Of a DNA stretch of 64,000 bases, positions 1 to 8,742 are shown piece by piece (within the stretch, counting starts at the first letter, position 1; the number at the start of each line of letters is the position of its first letter). Source of the DNA: G963662905 sp965230045 (GTDB lineage: Bacteria > Bacteroidota > Bacteroidia > Bacteroidales > WRLA01); the NCBI GenBank assembly GCA_965230045.1, contig OZ245940.1, forward strand, positions 1,860,001 to 1,924,000. The letters are read 5' to 3'. The notes under the pieces were generated by a model that did not search any database, had not been told where the DNA came from, and worked only from the letters and a program-made list of their open reading frames with translations. The position numbers and the translations under genes are program-made.

Positions 1-1260
1 GAGATATTTTATAGTGCACGTGAGTGTATTGATAACCTCTATAAAAATCCATCGCTTATTACGCTCGATTATGATTTGCCGGGCATGTCGGGGCTGCAGT
101 TCCTGCAATGGCTTAAAGAGCATAATAAAAAGGTTCCCGTGATCGTGGTCTCCGGTCAGCGGGAGGTGCAGGTTGCCATTGATATACTGAAAGCAGGGGC
201 ATACGATTATTTGGTAAAGGATCAGGATATCTTTGAGCGTATTTGGGCAGCAATATCGCGCATCAAAGAAAACCGTGATTTAATGCATAGGATTGATGCA
301 CTGGAAGATGAACTCGACCGTAAATTTCAGTTTGATAAGTACATCAAAGGCCAAAGTGAATCCATCAACAAGGTTTTTTCACTAATCTCAAAAGCGGTTA
401 AGACCGATATAAGTGTTTCAATAACAGGAGAAACGGGTACAGGTAAAGAGATGGTGGCCAAGGCGATTCATTTTAATTCCAAAAGACGGAAAGGGCCTTT
501 TGTTGCTGTCAACGTTTCGGCTGTTCCTCATGAGCTTATAGAAAGTGAAATGTTCGGACACGAAAAAGGTGCTTTTACAGATGCAAACTCACGCCGCATC
601 GGTAAGTTTGAAGAAGCAAGCGGGGGCACACTTTTTCTGGATGAAATCGGGGATATGAACCTCAATATGCAAACCAAACTTTTGCGTGTTCTTCAGGAGG
701 GCGAATTAAACCGTGTAGGTGGAAATCAATCAATTAAATTGGATACGCGCCTGGTTACCGCTACCAATAAAAACCTGCTCGAAGAAGTAAAAGCCGGACG
801 TTTTCGCGAAGACCTGTATTATCGTATTATGGGGCTGCCTATTAGCCTTCCGCCATTGCGCCAAAGGGGAAATGATGTTTTTATCCTTGCGAAGTTCTTC
901 CTCGATGAGTTTTGTGATAAAAATAATATGGAACATAAGCGCCTGAGTACCGAAGCGCAACAAAAATTAAAAAAGTACAGCTTCCCGGGAAATGTGCGTG
1001 AATTAAAAGCTATGATGGAACTCGCTGCTGTTATGGCTGATAATCCGGTGATTGAAGAGAACGACATCTCGATGAACCCTACAAATGAACTGGATAACCT
1101 GCTGATGCAGGAAACAACGATGCGCGAATACCATAAGAAAATCATCAAATACTATCTAAAAAAATATAATAATAAAGTACGGGTCGTTGCAGAAGTGCTT
1201 GATGTGGGTAAGTCCAGTATTTATAATATCCTTAAAGATGAACGGGAAAGGGGTTATTGA
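1..1260 (+). CDS. Sigma-54-dependent response regulator (NtrC family), N-terminus cut by window edge
   Basis: The frame is open from base 1, so the gene begins upstream. The visible part starts inside a receiver domain: the likely phospho-acceptor Asp lies in TLDYDLPGMSG (codon at 67-69) and the conserved Lys in DYLVKDQD. A sigma-54 AAA+ domain follows, with Walker A GETGTGKE and Walker B GGTLFLDEIGDM. The loop that contacts sigma-54 reads GAFTDA instead of the usual GAFTGA. The last 40 or so residues form a Fis-type helix-turn-helix (VVAEVLDVGKSSIYNIL). Family knowledge: such proteins activate sigma-54 promoters after phosphorylation by a partner kinase. The hybrid kinase 220 bp downstream is a possible partner, but that is only inferred from proximity. 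Target genes are unknown. Confidence 0.93.
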   Translation, partial: EIFYSARECIDNLYKNPSLITLDYDLPGMSGLQFLQWLKEHNKKVPVIVVSGQREVQVAIDILKAGAYDYLVKDQDIFERIWAAISRIKENRDLMHRIDALEDELDRKFQFDKYIKGQSESINKVFSLISKAVKTDISVSITGETGTGKEMVAKAIHFNSKRRKGPFVAVNVSAVPHELIESEMFGHEKGAFTDANSRRIGKFEEASGGTLFLDEIGDMNLNMQTKLLRVLQEGELNRVGGNQSIKLDTRLVTATNKNLLEEVKAGRFREDLYYRIMGLPISLPPLRQRGNDVFILAKFFLDEFCDKNNMEHKRLSTEAQQKLKKYSFPGNVRELKAMMELAAVMADNPVIEENDISMNPTNELDNLLMQETTMREYHKKIIKYYLKKYNNKVRVVAEVLDVGKSSIYNILKDERERGY

Positions 1261-1481
1261 CCTGTCCTTAACGTTTTTCAATAACTGTAGGCTTGCCTGA
1301 AAGTTTGATTTGCGTTTAATTGATCTGGCTTACACGGGTTTAATCTGAGTTTGTTTTTTCTGACCATACGTTTTGGCCGTTGGGATTTAATGTCGTTATT
1401 ATTTGTGGTGATAAATCCTCTGACTTTTTCCTCTAAATGATAAAATCATTGTAATTTAGTGGATTCACTATAGCGTGCAAG

Positions 1482-4313
1482 ATGGAACATGATTTTTCAT
1501 TTTTTCAAAACCATAATAAACGGCCTGTTCTTTTAGTGCTGTTGTTTGTTTTATTTATAATTACAGAACATGCGGATGCCCAAAACGGAAAGCCTGATAA
1601 TCCGGAGGGCAATTATTTTGAGCGGGTTAATGATGCTTTTCTCATGCTAAGCCGCGACAGCATGTCTGTAAATGCAACGAGAAATGCTGAAACCCTTTTG
1701 GATCAGGCGCGAGACCAAACCAAAAATAATGATGAATTATATAACCTTGCTCAGGATATTGATGATAAGGGTCGTCAACTTAGAAACCGCGCCTTTTATC
1801 AGCCTTCGCTTCTGTTTCATAATTACGCCCTGAAAATTGGTGAAGATTTGAATAATTCGCTTTTTGTTTCGAGGGTGCTTAATAATATCGGTGTGGTTTA
1901 TCGCCGTATTGATGACTATCAAAAAGCAATGAACTACCATTTAAGGGCCATGGAAATTGCTGATAGTATTGGTGCCGACAAAGGTACCGCGATATCCTTA
2001 AACAGTATCGGTAATATTTATTACTTGATGTCAGATTATCAGAAAGCTATTGAATGTTTTCAGCAAGCACTGCAAATTGAAAAAGATAAAGATAATGTTT
2101 TAGGGCAGGCCATTAATTTTAATAATATTGGTAATGTTTATAAATCCTGGGGCCATTTTGATAAAGCACTTGAGTATTACCAGCTTTCCCTTGAAAAGAA
2201 TAGGGAAATCAACAGCCATAAGGGAATCGGGATTTGCCTCAATGATATTGGTCTCATTTATCTTGAAACAGGGAAGGCTGAAGATGCTCTGTCTTTTTTT
2301 CGGGAAGCACTGGCAATCAATTTGCTGCTTGATGATGTACGTTATACTGCCGATAATTATCTTAATCTGGGGCGGGTTTACCTGGCTCTGGATGAACTAG
2401 GTAAAGCTCAGGAAAATACAATCTTAGGTTTGGATTTGTCTTTAAAAATTGATGCGAAAAGTCAGGTGCATGAAGCTTATGAAATGCTTTCCATAATTAA
2501 CAGCCGCCAGAATAACTATAAATTGGCGCTGGATAATTATATGCAATCAATTCAATACAAGGACAGTGTTTTGAATGAAAGCAACCAAAGGGATATTGCG
2601 CGTATGCAGGCCCGTTATGAAAGCACCCGGATGGAAAATGAACTGGAATTGGCGCTGAAACAGCAGGAAATACAGGAGCTTAACTTAAAAAGGCAATGGT
2701 GGATTTTGGGCATTACAATAATTATACTGGTTCTTGTAATGGTGTTTATTGTTTATGCCTATTGGGTAAAAGTGCGTTCAAACCGCGTGTTGGTGCAAAA
2801 AAACAATGAGATACAGCAGGCTCAGGATGAGTTAAAAAAATACGCTGAAGAACTTAAGGGTGCCAAAGAAGCTGCAGAAGCATCGGAACGGGCAAAAAGC
2901 GAATTTCTTGCAAATATGAGCCATGAAATCAGGACACCAATGAATTCTGTTTTAGGTTTCTCCGAATTGCTCGACCGGCACATCAGTGATAGTAAACTAA
3001 GAACCTTCCTCGAAGCAATCCAGTCCAGTGGTAAGAGTTTGTTGACATTGATCAATGATATCCTCGACCTGTCGAAAATTGAAGCAGGGCGTTTTACCAT
3101 TAATCCGGATATCAGTGTGTTTCGTCGTTTTTTGGATGAACTTGTACGTGTATTTGAACTGCCTTTGAAAGAAAAAGGTGTTGCACTGAAACTCAAAATT
3201 GATGACCAAATTCCTTCGGCCCTGATTTTTGATGAGGTTCGCTTGCGCCAAGTGCTTTTCAACCTGCTTGGAAATGCTGTGAAATTTACGGATAAAGGAC
3301 AGATTGTGCTGGAAGCAAAGGCGCACAATATCTTAGGAAGCCGTGCGGATATTCTTATTAGCGTGGAAGATACCGGTATTGGTATCCCAAAGCAGCAACA
3401 GGAAGAAATTTTTAAGCCTTTTACACAACGTTCCGGGCAAGACAGCAGGAGGTTTGGCGGCACCGGCCTTGGCCTTTCCATCTCCCGCAGGCTGGTTGAA
3501 ATGATGGACGGAAAGCTGGAAATTGAAAGCGAACCGGGAAAAGGAAGCCGTTTTACCGTGCACCTGAAAAATATTGAAATCGCTCCCGATATTGATTATA
3601 ACCAAAGCTTTCAGGCTTCTGATAAACTTTTGGATTTTAAAAATGCCCGTGTCCTCGTTGCCGATGATGTGCAACTTAACCGGGACCTGCTTAAAAATAT
3701 GCTGGAGGAAATGAATATTCAGGCAATCCTTGCAGAAGACGGACAGCAGTGTTACGAGCTTGCTATTGTTCATAAACCGGATCTTATTTTGCTGGATATC
3801 CGCATGCCCGTTTTAGATGGTTTTGGTGCAATGGAAATGCTGAAAGTACATCCCACCCTAAAAAATGTGCCGGTTATTGCTGTTACAGCATCAAGCAGCG
3901 ATGAAGAAAAAATGATGAGCTTCGGTGCTGCACAAATCATACGCAAACCGGTGTCTTTTGATGTGCTCAGCAACCTGCTTTGTGAATATCTCGATTTTTC
4001 TGAAATGAGCCTTAAAACGAACACTCCTGATCAAAAACCTTCTTCGGTCACGCTTGATCCATCGCAAATTATCGCTTTAAAACCTTTCTATGTAAAAGCA
4101 ATACAGTCTAATATGATGGACGATATTAAATTGCTTGCCGAAAAAATGACAGATACGGCTGCAATAAACAATAATCCTGAATTGAAAGCTCTGGCAAAAA
4201 ACATAAAAACTGCTGCGGAAACTTTTGATATCGAAGAGATTAGTAAGCTGTTATCGTATTTTGAATCTTTTTTGAAACAGAATGAAAATACGGACTCCTC
4301 TGCGAAAGCATAG
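1482..4313 (+). CDS. Hybrid sensor histidine kinase with N-terminal TPR sensor region and C-terminal receiver
   Basis: This 943-residue protein has a hydrophobic N-terminal signal segment (LLVLLFVLFII), then about seven tetratricopeptide repeats between residues 90 and 350 (for example YQKAMNYHLRAMEIADSIG). One membrane span lies near 405-430 (WWILGITIIILVLVMVFIVY), followed by a short coiled coil. The HisKA domain carries the H-box NMSHEIRTPMN with phospho-accepting His481. The HATPase domain has N, G1 (DTGIGIP) and G2 (GGTGLGLSI) boxes. A receiver domain has LILLDIRMP with Asp772. The tail after about residue 850 is not recognised with certainty and may be a degenerate Hpt. The layout places the TPR array outside the cytoplasm, probably sensing a protein or envelope signal. 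No DNA-binding output domain is present. Confidence 0.93.
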   Translation: MEHDFSFFQNHNKRPVLLVLLFVLFIITEHADAQNGKPDNPEGNYFERVNDAFLMLSRDSMSVNATRNAETLLDQARDQTKNNDELYNLAQDIDDKGRQLRNRAFYQPSLLFHNYALKIGEDLNNSLFVSRVLNNIGVVYRRIDDYQKAMNYHLRAMEIADSIGADKGTAISLNSIGNIYYLMSDYQKAIECFQQALQIEKDKDNVLGQAINFNNIGNVYKSWGHFDKALEYYQLSLEKNREINSHKGIGICLNDIGLIYLETGKAEDALSFFREALAINLLLDDVRYTADNYLNLGRVYLALDELGKAQENTILGLDLSLKIDAKSQVHEAYEMLSIINSRQNNYKLALDNYMQSIQYKDSVLNESNQRDIARMQARYESTRMENELELALKQQEIQELNLKRQWWILGITIIILVLVMVFIVYAYWVKVRSNRVLVQKNNEIQQAQDELKKYAEELKGAKEAAEASERAKSEFLANMSHEIRTPMNSVLGFSELLDRHISDSKLRTFLEAIQSSGKSLLTLINDILDLSKIEAGRFTINPDISVFRRFLDELVRVFELPLKEKGVALKLKIDDQIPSALIFDEVRLRQVLFNLLGNAVKFTDKGQIVLEAKAHNILGSRADILISVEDTGIGIPKQQQEEIFKPFTQRSGQDSRRFGGTGLGLSISRRLVEMMDGKLEIESEPGKGSRFTVHLKNIEIAPDIDYNQSFQASDKLLDFKNARVLVADDVQLNRDLLKNMLEEMNIQAILAEDGQQCYELAIVHKPDLILLDIRMPVLDGFGAMEMLKVHPTLKNVPVIAVTASSSDEEKMMSFGAAQIIRKPVSFDVLSNLLCEYLDFSEMSLKTNTPDQKPSSVTLDPSQIIALKPFYVKAIQSNMMDDIKLLAEKMTDTAAINNNPELKALAKNIKTAAETFDIEEISKLLSYFESFLKQNENTDSSAKA

Positions 4314-4319
4314 ATTTTA

Positions 4320-4660
4320 TGGTTCTACTAGGAATTTCGTGGGTAACAATAATGTTTGAAAATAATATGGAGATATTTATTAATAAACTATTGATCCCTA
4401 ACAGATTCCTCCCTTCACAAAGCCTTAATCACTTCGTTTGGCTTTGTTCCGGTCGGAATGACGCTGTTTATTAGGTGTTTAAGGCAAATGCGGCGAGGAC
4501 ACAATAGTATATTTTAAAGACGTCCTCGCCGCATTTGCCTCCTGACTTCATAAAAACGCGTCATTCCGACAAAGTTTCTCGAAGAATGAGGAAACTTTGG
4601 AGGAATCTGTTTGAAATAGCATTCTAATTTCTTTCCACGAAATTCCGTGTAGTACCGATT
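4320..4660. repeat. Large nested palindromic intergenic element (MITE/REP-like), cloverleaf-forming
   Basis: This intergenic stretch of nearly 400 bases has no plausible gene but four nested, perfect inverted-repeat arms: 4331-4342 with 4635-4646 (12 bp), 4400-4412 with 4599-4611 (13 bp), 4454-4464 with 4558-4568 (11 bp), and 4482-4500 with 4522-4540 (19 bp). Two side hairpins lie between the arms: 4417-4424 with 4440-4447, and 4570-4577 with 4592-4599. As single-stranded nucleic acid it would fold into a cloverleaf. CGGAATGAC and GAGGAATCT style words recur in dispersed repeats of Bacteroidota (from memory). No transposase is present, so a non-autonomous mobile element is inferred. It could also stop transcription between the kinase and galK. 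Confidence 0.75.
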
Positions 4661-4707
4661 TTATTTAATCAGCTTTATTAAGTAATTTCGCTATTTATAT
4701 TTTAACT

Positions 4708-5871
4708 ATGGACAATCTACAAAATTTAATAGAAGCTTTTAACAAACAATATGGCCGGGGATCGAAGCCTTCATTATTTTTTGCTCCCGGACGAGTCAAC
4801 CTGATCGGTGAGCACACGGATTATAATCAGGGATATGTGCTGCCCATGGCTATTCATCTCGGTACGTATTTGCTTGTTCGTCCAAACACCGACAGCTTGT
4901 ACCGTTTCGCATCCCTTAACATGGATCAAACAGCAGAAATTCCGATCAATGCAGATTTATCCAAAGAGGCCAAAGATTGGGTGCGATATCCCGCAGGTAT
5001 TATTGATGTCTTGAATAAACGTGGGCACAAATTTCCGGGTTTGGATTTTCTTTTTTATGGAGATTTGCCTCATGGCGCGGGTTTATCTTCCTCTGCTTCA
5101 ATTGAAATCGTTGCTGCCTATGCCCTGAAAACTCTTTTTAATTTGAATATTTCCAAAGTCGAGCTCACTAAAATTGCACGCGAATGTGAAAATGATTTCA
5201 TAGGGCTTAATTGCGGGATTATGGATATGTTTGCCATAGCTCTGGGTAAGCAGGGACATGCGCTCTTCCTTAATTGCGGCACACTCAATTATGCTTATGT
5301 TCCAGTGCATGCCGATGATTTTGTTTTCGTTGTTGCAGATACACGAAAAGAACGGAAACTGAGCGACAGTAAATACAATGAACGCGTTATGGAATGTAAG
5401 ACCGCCCTGGAATCCATGCCTTTGTATGAACACAAAACGAGTTTGAGCCATCTGGGTATCGAAGAATTCGATAAACTTTCTCATCATATAAAAGATGATA
5501 AGGTGCGCAGTAGGGCCCGGCATGTGATTTCTGAAAACGAGAGAGTTTTTTCTGCAGTGAAAGCGCTGAACAATAAGAATATCCTTGATTTTGGAAACCT
5601 GATGAAAGCATCTCATCAATCCTTGCGCGATGATTATGAGGTAACTGGAATGGAACTTGATGCCCTGGTTGCTGATGCTTTGGAAATTCCGGGTGTTATT
5701 GGTGCCAGAATGACCGGTGCAGGTTTTGGAGGCTGCACCATTAATCTGGTAGAACGGAATAGCTTGCCGGAATTTAAGGAAAAACTTGCTGTTTCCTATA
5801 AAAATAAAACCGGTCTTGAAGCCGCTTTCTATGAGGTTCGGCCATCGTCTGGCCCGGTACAGCTAGCCTGA
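4708..5871 (+). CDS. galK: Galactokinase
   Basis: Phosphorylates alpha-D-galactose to galactose 1-phosphate with ATP, the committing step of the Leloir pathway, in the cytoplasm. The 387-residue length fits bacterial GalK. All three GHMP-kinase signatures are visible: the galactokinase motif PGRVNLIGEHTDYNQGYVLP near residue 27, the glycine/serine-rich ATP loop LPHGAGLSSSASIE near 122, and GARMTGAGFGGC near 335. No galT or galE is adjacent. The next gene, a GH172-like lipoprotein, follows after 40 bp in the same direction, so the two may be co-transcribed in carbohydrate use. Confidence 0.97.
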   Translation: MDNLQNLIEAFNKQYGRGSKPSLFFAPGRVNLIGEHTDYNQGYVLPMAIHLGTYLLVRPNTDSLYRFASLNMDQTAEIPINADLSKEAKDWVRYPAGIIDVLNKRGHKFPGLDFLFYGDLPHGAGLSSSASIEIVAAYALKTLFNLNISKVELTKIARECENDFIGLNCGIMDMFAIALGKQGHALFLNCGTLNYAYVPVHADDFVFVVADTRKERKLSDSKYNERVMECKTALESMPLYEHKTSLSHLGIEEFDKLSHHIKDDKVRSRARHVISENERVFSAVKALNNKNILDFGNLMKASHQSLRDDYEVTGMELDALVADALEIPGVIGARMTGAGFGGCTINLVERNSLPEFKEKLAVSYKNKTGLEAAFYEVRPSSGPVQLA

Positions 5872-5911
5872 TGTTTGAGTTAAATGCTCATTGCTTAAGA
5901 TTTTAATATTG

Positions 5912-7852
5912 ATGTTTATGCGTATAAATATATTTTTTGGATTTATTTTTCTCCTGATAATTGTTTCATGTAGCCATGATGAAACAGTTTATATTGCCTC
6001 AGAAAAATTGTTGGATCCAAGGGCTTTTTACCCGGAAACAGCACCGGAATACCATATGGTTTCCAGTTTTGATACAACCGGAGGGAATATCGACAGGATA
6101 AACCTGAAAACAGGACAAACCGCTGTTTTAATGGATCAAAAAGGGCAGGGGCTGATTAAACGTTTATGGATCAGGATCGATGAAACCAACCGTGACCTGA
6201 TGCGTGGCCTTTTGCTGCGTATGTTTTGGGACAATAACGAAGAACCTGCTGTTTCTGTGCCGTTTGCAGATTTTTTCTCCCTGGGGCCAAATCAGGATGC
6301 AGTATCCACAGTTTATACATTTTCAAACGGTACGGAGTTTTTATCACATTTTCCAATGCCTTTCGTAAAAGGCGCCAGGATTGAACTTATTAACCAATCC
6401 TCAGAAGAACTGCCTGAACTGTACTATAAAATAGATTATTATACCTTCCGGGATTCGATTCGCCCCGATTGTCCTCGTTTTTATGCAGCGTGGAATAGAG
6501 ATCACCAAACGGAAAACGATACAGATTATGTGGTGCTGGCAACAAAAGGCTCGGGATTTCTGGCAGGATTAAACCTTAATGTGCACGGGCATAATATAAA
6601 ACAGGCTTTCATTGCCTCAGACGAACGTATTTGGATTGATGCTGCCCGTATTCCTGCGGCACATGGTACAGGCATTGAGGATCTATTTGATGTACAATCC
6701 CAAACTGATGTGTCCGGTGTGAGCGTTGATGATGCAAATACTTTTTCTGCATGGCGTTTTTTTGCAGATGCTCCTGTATTTTTTAATAAAAGTCTTTTGT
6801 TTACAATCGAACATGGGCATGATAATCAAGATGTGCTCGATTTCTCCTCAACCGTATTCTGGTATCAGTCGGGCCATGATGTGCATCTTACTGAAATTGA
6901 TTCGGCTCCCATGCGTAAATACCCAAAGGTTTATGTTCCCTTCGATGCATACGAAGCTGAAAATCTTATTTTTGAATCAAACGATAATATAGAAGTATCC
7001 ACAAAGAATATGGAAGAGTACGCTCCGGATTGGGGCAATGATGCCATGCTGCTGGTTGCTTCACGAAATCTGAGCCGTTTTTCGCTTACGCTTCCTCATT
7101 TGGCCGAAAGTGCCTATAATGTTGATGTTTATATGAATACGGGGCCATACATGGGCAATATTTATGTGAGTCCTGCCGGCAGGCCGCAAAGCCAGTATCT
7201 CGATGCATATGCTCCGGCTTATGGCCATGCCCCTGTTATGCACTTTGAGAATGTTCCCGTGCGGGATGGCCGTTTGGAAATGGATTTTCGGATTATGGGA
7301 AAAAACCCTTCTTCTGCCGAGTTTTATGCAGGGATCGATGCTGTAAAAATCAGTCCGGTTCGGAAGTTCATCCCAAATTGGTCGCTGTCTCAGCTTTATC
7401 CGGCCAAACGTTTATCAGATCACCTGCGCTTCGGCCTGGACAGTTTGTTTGATCCTGAGTTAGCAAAAAATAATGAAAGCGTTTCCGAAGAAGCATATGG
7501 TTTGAGGCGTGTTCTTCCTGATGGTGAGGGTTTGCTCAAACATCCGGATGAAAATCAACATAATTACGGTATTTTCTATGCACGCGTCTTCGTGTATGCG
7601 CCTGAGAAAATGGAAAAAACGCTCCTTATTGGATGTGGCACGGGGCATAAGGTGTTTTTAAATAATCAGGAATTATTCAGAAACAGTGATTTAACATATG
7701 CTGAGGCTGATAAAAACGCAATTCCGCTGCCTCTGGAAAAAGGTTGGAATGAGTTGGTTATAAAATCGGAATGGCTTCGGGGAAATCAGGGCTTTTATGC
7801 CCGCATACCGGATGCAGCAAATGAATTGCGCTATAACTTGTATTTCAAATAG
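5912..7852 (+). CDS. DUF2961 / GH172-like lipoprotein
   Basis: A surface or periplasmic lipoprotein: the N-terminus is hydrophobic and ends in a lipobox-like IIVSCS with the lipidation Cys. The start is placed at an ATG at 5912; an in-frame ATG at 5918 and a TTG at 5891 are alternatives. The core matches DUF2961 proteins in its opening block (GGNIDRINLKTGQ, LIKRLWIRID) and in GTGIEDLFD, which corresponds to the GTGTEDYF motif of the family. Characterised members are glycoside hydrolase family 172 enzymes acting on fructo- or arabinofuranosides, with a double jelly-roll fold. The C-terminal ~130 residues (LIGCGTGHKVFLNNQELF) look like a PA14/galactose-binding-like module. Substrate is not predictable; the galK neighbour is only suggestive. 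Confidence 0.75.
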   Translation: MFMRINIFFGFIFLLIIVSCSHDETVYIASEKLLDPRAFYPETAPEYHMVSSFDTTGGNIDRINLKTGQTAVLMDQKGQGLIKRLWIRIDETNRDLMRGLLLRMFWDNNEEPAVSVPFADFFSLGPNQDAVSTVYTFSNGTEFLSHFPMPFVKGARIELINQSSEELPELYYKIDYYTFRDSIRPDCPRFYAAWNRDHQTENDTDYVVLATKGSGFLAGLNLNVHGHNIKQAFIASDERIWIDAARIPAAHGTGIEDLFDVQSQTDVSGVSVDDANTFSAWRFFADAPVFFNKSLLFTIEHGHDNQDVLDFSSTVFWYQSGHDVHLTEIDSAPMRKYPKVYVPFDAYEAENLIFESNDNIEVSTKNMEEYAPDWGNDAMLLVASRNLSRFSLTLPHLAESAYNVDVYMNTGPYMGNIYVSPAGRPQSQYLDAYAPAYGHAPVMHFENVPVRDGRLEMDFRIMGKNPSSAEFYAGIDAVKISPVRKFIPNWSLSQLYPAKRLSDHLRFGLDSLFDPELAKNNESVSEEAYGLRRVLPDGEGLLKHPDENQHNYGIFYARVFVYAPEKMEKTLLIGCGTGHKVFLNNQELFRNSDLTYAEADKNAIPLPLEKGWNELVIKSEWLRGNQGFYARIPDAANELRYNLYFK

Positions 7853-7866
7853 ATATAAAGTTTATT

Positions 7867-8742
7867 ATGAAGAATATAATTCTGTTCACACTATTATTGT
7901 CTTTGCACCTTGCATCCTCAGCACAGCAGCCAGGGAGTTTCTGTGTCAGCGAAGATGAACTGGCTCTCTGGGAGCAAATAAACACCTATCGTTTGAAATT
8001 TGCCCTGGATCCGCTTCCGTTGAGCAAGTCACTGAGCTATGTAGCTTATTTGCATGTTCGTGATCTTTATCTGAATCATCCCGATGAAGGCGATTGCAAT
8101 TTGCACAGCTGGTCGGATAATGGCACATGGAAACCTATTTGCTATCCGGAAGAGCAAAGCCGAAAAAACAATGCATGGAAAAAACCTCTGGAGCTGGCCA
8201 ACTACAAAGGAAAGGCGATGGAAATTGCGTATTACGAAAATAATGATGCGTTGCCGGAAAATATCTTTGAAATGTGGAAAATGAGCTCGCCTTCCGCCTC
8301 TGTTATGGTCAATACCGGTAAATGGAACCGTTATGAGTGGAAGGCGATTGGGGTAGCGATTTACCGTGGCTATGCCGTGGCTTGGTTTGGCGATGCAGAG
8401 GATGCATATGATGGTATCCGCGTGTGTAATTCTGATCGTATGATCTTTAAAGAGGAAAAAGGCGAAGAAACGAAAACATTAGCTGAAAAAAGCGATTTAA
8501 TACCGGTAATTGTGAACCCAACTTCTCAGTTTTATTTAATCTACGGGAGTTTTGATAATGAAATTCAGGCGAAGGAAAAAGCGAAGGATTACAAAACAAA
8601 AGGTTTTAAGGAAGTTGCAATCATCAGTGCCGACCGCCGTTTCCGGATTGCGCTTCAGCCTTTTAAATCGGAAGAAGAGGCAAAGGAGGCAAAAACATCA
8701 TTCCCTGTTGAGTTTCGTTCTGCATGGGTTTTGGAGTTTTAA
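7867..8742 (+). CDS. Secreted CAP (SCP/PR-1-like) domain protein with C-terminal SPOR-like domain
   Basis: The protein has a cleavable signal peptide (MKNIILFTLLLSLHLASSAQ). Residues ~30-180 fit the CAP superfamily: a helix with INTYRLKFALDPLPLS, a following segment with YVAYLHVRDLY and NLHSWSDNG, and a closing strand block IGVAIYRGYAVAWFG. Residues ~215-290 resemble a SPOR repeat (FYLIYGSFDNEIQAKEKAKD, FRIALQPFKSEEEAKE), a domain that binds denuded peptidoglycan glycan strands. This suggests a periplasmic protein held at the cell wall or division septum; the biochemical activity of bacterial CAP domains is mostly unknown. It starts 14 bp after the GH172-like gene, so probably one transcript. 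Its stop codon overlaps the stop of the convergent downstream gene. Confidence 0.75.
   Translation: MKNIILFTLLLSLHLASSAQQPGSFCVSEDELALWEQINTYRLKFALDPLPLSKSLSYVAYLHVRDLYLNHPDEGDCNLHSWSDNGTWKPICYPEEQSRKNNAWKKPLELANYKGKAMEIAYYENNDALPENIFEMWKMSSPSASVMVNTGKWNRYEWKAIGVAIYRGYAVAWFGDAEDAYDGIRVCNSDRMIFKEEKGEETKTLAEKSDLIPVIVNPTSQFYLIYGSFDNEIQAKEKAKDYKTKGFKEVAIISADRRFRIALQPFKSEEEAKEAKTSFPVEFRSAWVLEF

Noticed and set aside
2822..3481. A 219-residue minus-strand frame
   Set aside because: It is opposite the histidine kinase catalytic core, whose motifs are unbroken; the product is Ser/Arg-rich low-information sequence.
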